A stretch of 64,000 nucleotides of DNA from positions 52,066-116,065 of the forward strand of contig JAEUHE010000203.1 in the NCBI GenBank assembly GCA_016793885.1. Reading direction: 5' to 3'. Below the pieces are notes generated by a model. That model saw nothing but the letters and a program-made list of their open reading frames with translations, had not been told where the DNA came from and made no database searches. Both the position numbers and the translations under genes were made by a program. Source of the DNA: Verrucomicrobiales bacterium. Its GTDB lineage: Bacteria > Verrucomicrobiota > Verrucomicrobiia > Limisphaerales > UBA11320. Positions 63,301 to 64,000 of this stretch are shown piece after piece (position 1 is the first letter of the stretch; the number at the start of each line of letters is the position of its first letter).

Positions 63301-63717
63301 TTGGTGGAAGGCCTCGCCATGCCGCGCGAGGAAGAGGAGTTCAAGCTGTCCTACTACAACAGCATGACCACATGGATTTCCTTGGATGGGCTACTGAAGG
63401 TGTTTGGGCTCAGTCGGGAGGATCTGGAGGACGACGCCAAGGTCACGGCGGCGATCCGAAGCCTGGCCGCCAAGATGCCCACCTACATGACCCTGAAGGA
63501 AGTGAAGAAACGATGGGGGCATGGGCAGGAAGACGTGTTTCCCGTCATGCAGTTTGAGAAGCTATGGGGTGACTTCACGGCTCTGCCGGAAGTCAGCTGT
63601 GGTTTCATGCACGTCCCGCGCGTGCGCGGCCAGCAACTGAAGGATCAAGCTCAGCTCGATGGCTGGCTCCGCGACGGATCCGCCCGCTACCTCGAAACGC
63701 TGCTGGAGTGGCGCTAG
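60349..63717 (+). CDS. Bifunctional GHMP-type sugar kinase / UDP-sugar pyrophosphorylase-like fusion
   Basis: A 1122-residue protein. Residues 1-185 are helical and unrecognised. A GHMP kinase follows: LTPVRMDLTHSAWSD (from about 187) is the substrate-binding first motif, and WMLGGMSGGGMGFIF (534-548) is the glycine-rich C-terminal motif, as in L-fucose/heptose kinases. From about 750 a UGPase/UDPGP-type nucleotidyltransferase begins (LTLAAGAGSRW, VCKALHPF) and continues with LLLHNVDTLGAQLDP (His936). Together they would phosphorylate a sugar at C1 and activate it as UDP- or GDP-sugar, like the bacterial fucokinase/GDP-fucose pyrophosphorylase FKP, but in the opposite domain order. The sugar is unknown. 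Confidence 0.8.
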   Translation: MHHLIDLIISPEASVRNQSLDGWCARWSLAELLEETRSLDQFRRRSENLYERVRALAFLYAIHRFHLPAKLPPHSGHQSAGPGASTGWIPFAGYDQLLQRRFEEAIDTFLRAQEKLGPNDPIFSALAVAYQRLTFQTLADQVRRSVRNVRGNQWMFRMGHPADQPLRIRPELLQRDADGAFPILRELTPVRMDLTHSAWSDIFFLGMDFPEGAKVLNVSVDLGVHGRDASARPPVSAWLRVIEEPVLRLTSVDLRSSADISALSEVFDFAKDYLGLLKAAVIASGIVPPGVEGSGQSLQDLLGHLLGPGRGLEIVSNVNDIPKGSRLAVSTNLLGSLVSVCMRATGQATSLTGPLEESERRLVLARALLGEWLGGSGGGWQDSGGVWPGMKLIEGVAAEPGDPEFGVSRGRLMPQHRILTQEECSPETRRRLEESLVLVHGGMAQNVGPILEMVTEKYLLRSEAEWRGRLDALGVLDEVLSALKRGDIAALGAATTRNFREPIQTIIPWASTYYTELLIERTQEAFGADFLGFWMLGGMSGGGMGFIFKPGRKAEAQERLQEIMTRTKRELHHALPFAMEPVVYDFAVNEAGTTAALLQGSDALMPAGYYTLVVPPLLRQDRQSLSPARRSELDRLGSAARRSPELSGLVKTLFDVLLPRGKAETHQGGSLADLLSEHGFDRTQHEQIRQDLREGRIGLAQNRLRADAVIEDLADDDLVHFTSAAPASEKAEQAELASLGEQTLRQGEVAVLTLAAGAGSRWTQGAGVCKALHPFCKLSGRHRTFIETHLAKSRKVSRQFGTPIPHLFSTSYLTHEPIAEYLQREKNYGYAGPVHLSPGRAVGWRLIPTERDLRFAWEEMPQQRLDEQQQKVRDSLRAALIQWARSNGEATEYTDNLPLQCMHPVGHWYEVANLFRNGLLVRLLRERPQLKYLLLHNVDTLGAQLDPLLLGHHIRSGHCLSFEVISRRIDDRGGGLAKVNGRVRLVEGLAMPREEEEFKLSYYNSMTTWISLDGLLKVFGLSREDLEDDAKVTAAIRSLAAKMPTYMTLKEVKKRWGHGQEDVFPVMQFEKLWGDFTALPEVSCGFMHVPRVRGQQLKDQAQLDGWLRDGSARYLETLLEWR

Positions 63718-63746
63718 CAGCAAACGCCGCGGGCGTTTGCTGCTAG
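63714..63746 (+). terminator. Perfect 15-bp hairpin overlapping the stop codon
   Basis: CTAGCAGCAAACGCC and GGCGTTTGCTGCTAG are exact reverse complements around a 3-nt loop. The stop codon TAG is inside the left arm. No T-run follows. The same sequence, TAGCAGCAAAC, provides the stop of the acetyltransferase gene at 47213. Confidence 0.6.
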
Positions 63747-63796
63747 AAGGCACTGCGTGCAGGAAGATAGACGACTCTTGATTTGGAGAGGACTCA

Positions 63797-63865
63797 CCCC
63801 ACTCCACATCGTCACGGCGGTAGGGCGAGATTTGACCGCGAAGCGGTCCGACGAGGTTTATATAG
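63797..63865. repeat. Arm of the RAYT-associated repeat; the rest to the window end is featureless
   Basis: CTCCACATCGTCACGGCGGT, then AGGGCGAGATTTGACCGCGA and AGCGGTCCGACGAGGTTTAT are the reverse complement of the arm at 30739-30780. The remaining 135 bp to position 64000 hold no gene or clear signal that I can support. Confidence 0.7.
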
Positions 63866-64000
63866 CGATTGCCAAAAAAGATTTCCGAAATAGTTGAAAA
63901 TAAAACTGGTACTTTTTGCCGGGTTATGGTTGAACCTGAGTGTTGCGCGCGCTCGAGGTACATCCGAATGCTGAGAACGCCACCCTAGAAGAACTAGCGG

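Noticed and set aside
63866..64000. Promoter-like TTGAAA near the right edge
   Set aside because: No suitably spaced -10 element follows, and the downstream gene is not in the window.

Overview
This window is high-GC bacterial DNA that most likely comes from a Verrucomicrobiota chromosome (Pedosphaera/Limisphaerales-like). The reasons are a stand-alone DUF1559-style pseudopilin with a typical [20 protein letters not shown] start, a paired DUF1549/DUF1553 and DUF1501 gene set, a tricorn-type protease, Ig-domain and LamG-domain surface proteins, and very large hybrid histidine kinases. This taxonomic call is inference from gene content. I saw no rRNA, tRNA or CRISPR array.

Layout. 1-9038: iron-sulfur assembly genes (hscB fragment, iscA-like, sufS, and a SufE-TatD fusion) enclosing a minus-strand operon of an OmpA-like protein, a membrane coiled-coil protein and a tricorn-like protease. 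9373-13752: pseudopilin, a membrane-anchored GH5-like protein and a beta-propeller protein. 13844-21237: a minus-strand cluster whose four core enzymes match, in family and as a set, the Campylobacter jejuni Cj1415-Cj1418 pathway that makes an activated phosphoramidate (glutamine kinase, gamma-glutamyl-CDP-amidate hydrolase, cytidylyltransferase, CDP-amidate kinase). It is bounded by two sulfotransferase-fold genes, one of which overlaps the kinase gene. I regard this as the most exciting system here. 21425-22332: a stand-alone secreted RNase A-like toxin (the family of CdiA C-terminal domains) overlapping its CdiI-like immunity gene. 22367-29425: a RmlD-like reductase, a SpoU methyltransferase, a LamG/metallophosphoesterase and RecQ. 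29426-31015: a REP-associated tyrosine transposase (RAYT) gene embedded in tandem 223-bp repeats, whose relatives are scattered over the whole window. 31031-37820: an Ig-domain protein, then a DUF3570-ApbE-TlpA-DUF4266-DsbD redox operon. The DUF3570 protein carries a sequence that looks like an ApbE flavinylation site. 38378-46815: DUF1549/1553 + DUF1501, then a dehydrogenase, an FAH-family hydrolase and an FGGY kinase, probably a catabolic operon. 47213-49086: acetyltransferase, an unusual single-domain receiver, and ferredoxin. 49214-56967: a three-gene phosphorelay. 57281-63717: glycosyltransferase, ThuA-like protein, and two sugar-nucleotide genes, the last being a kinase-pyrophosphorylase fusion.

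Together the genes describe an aerobic-style heterotroph investing in envelope and exopolysaccharide decoration, extracytoplasmic redox chemistry and sensory signalling. Palindromic repeat families occupy most of the larger intergenic gaps.
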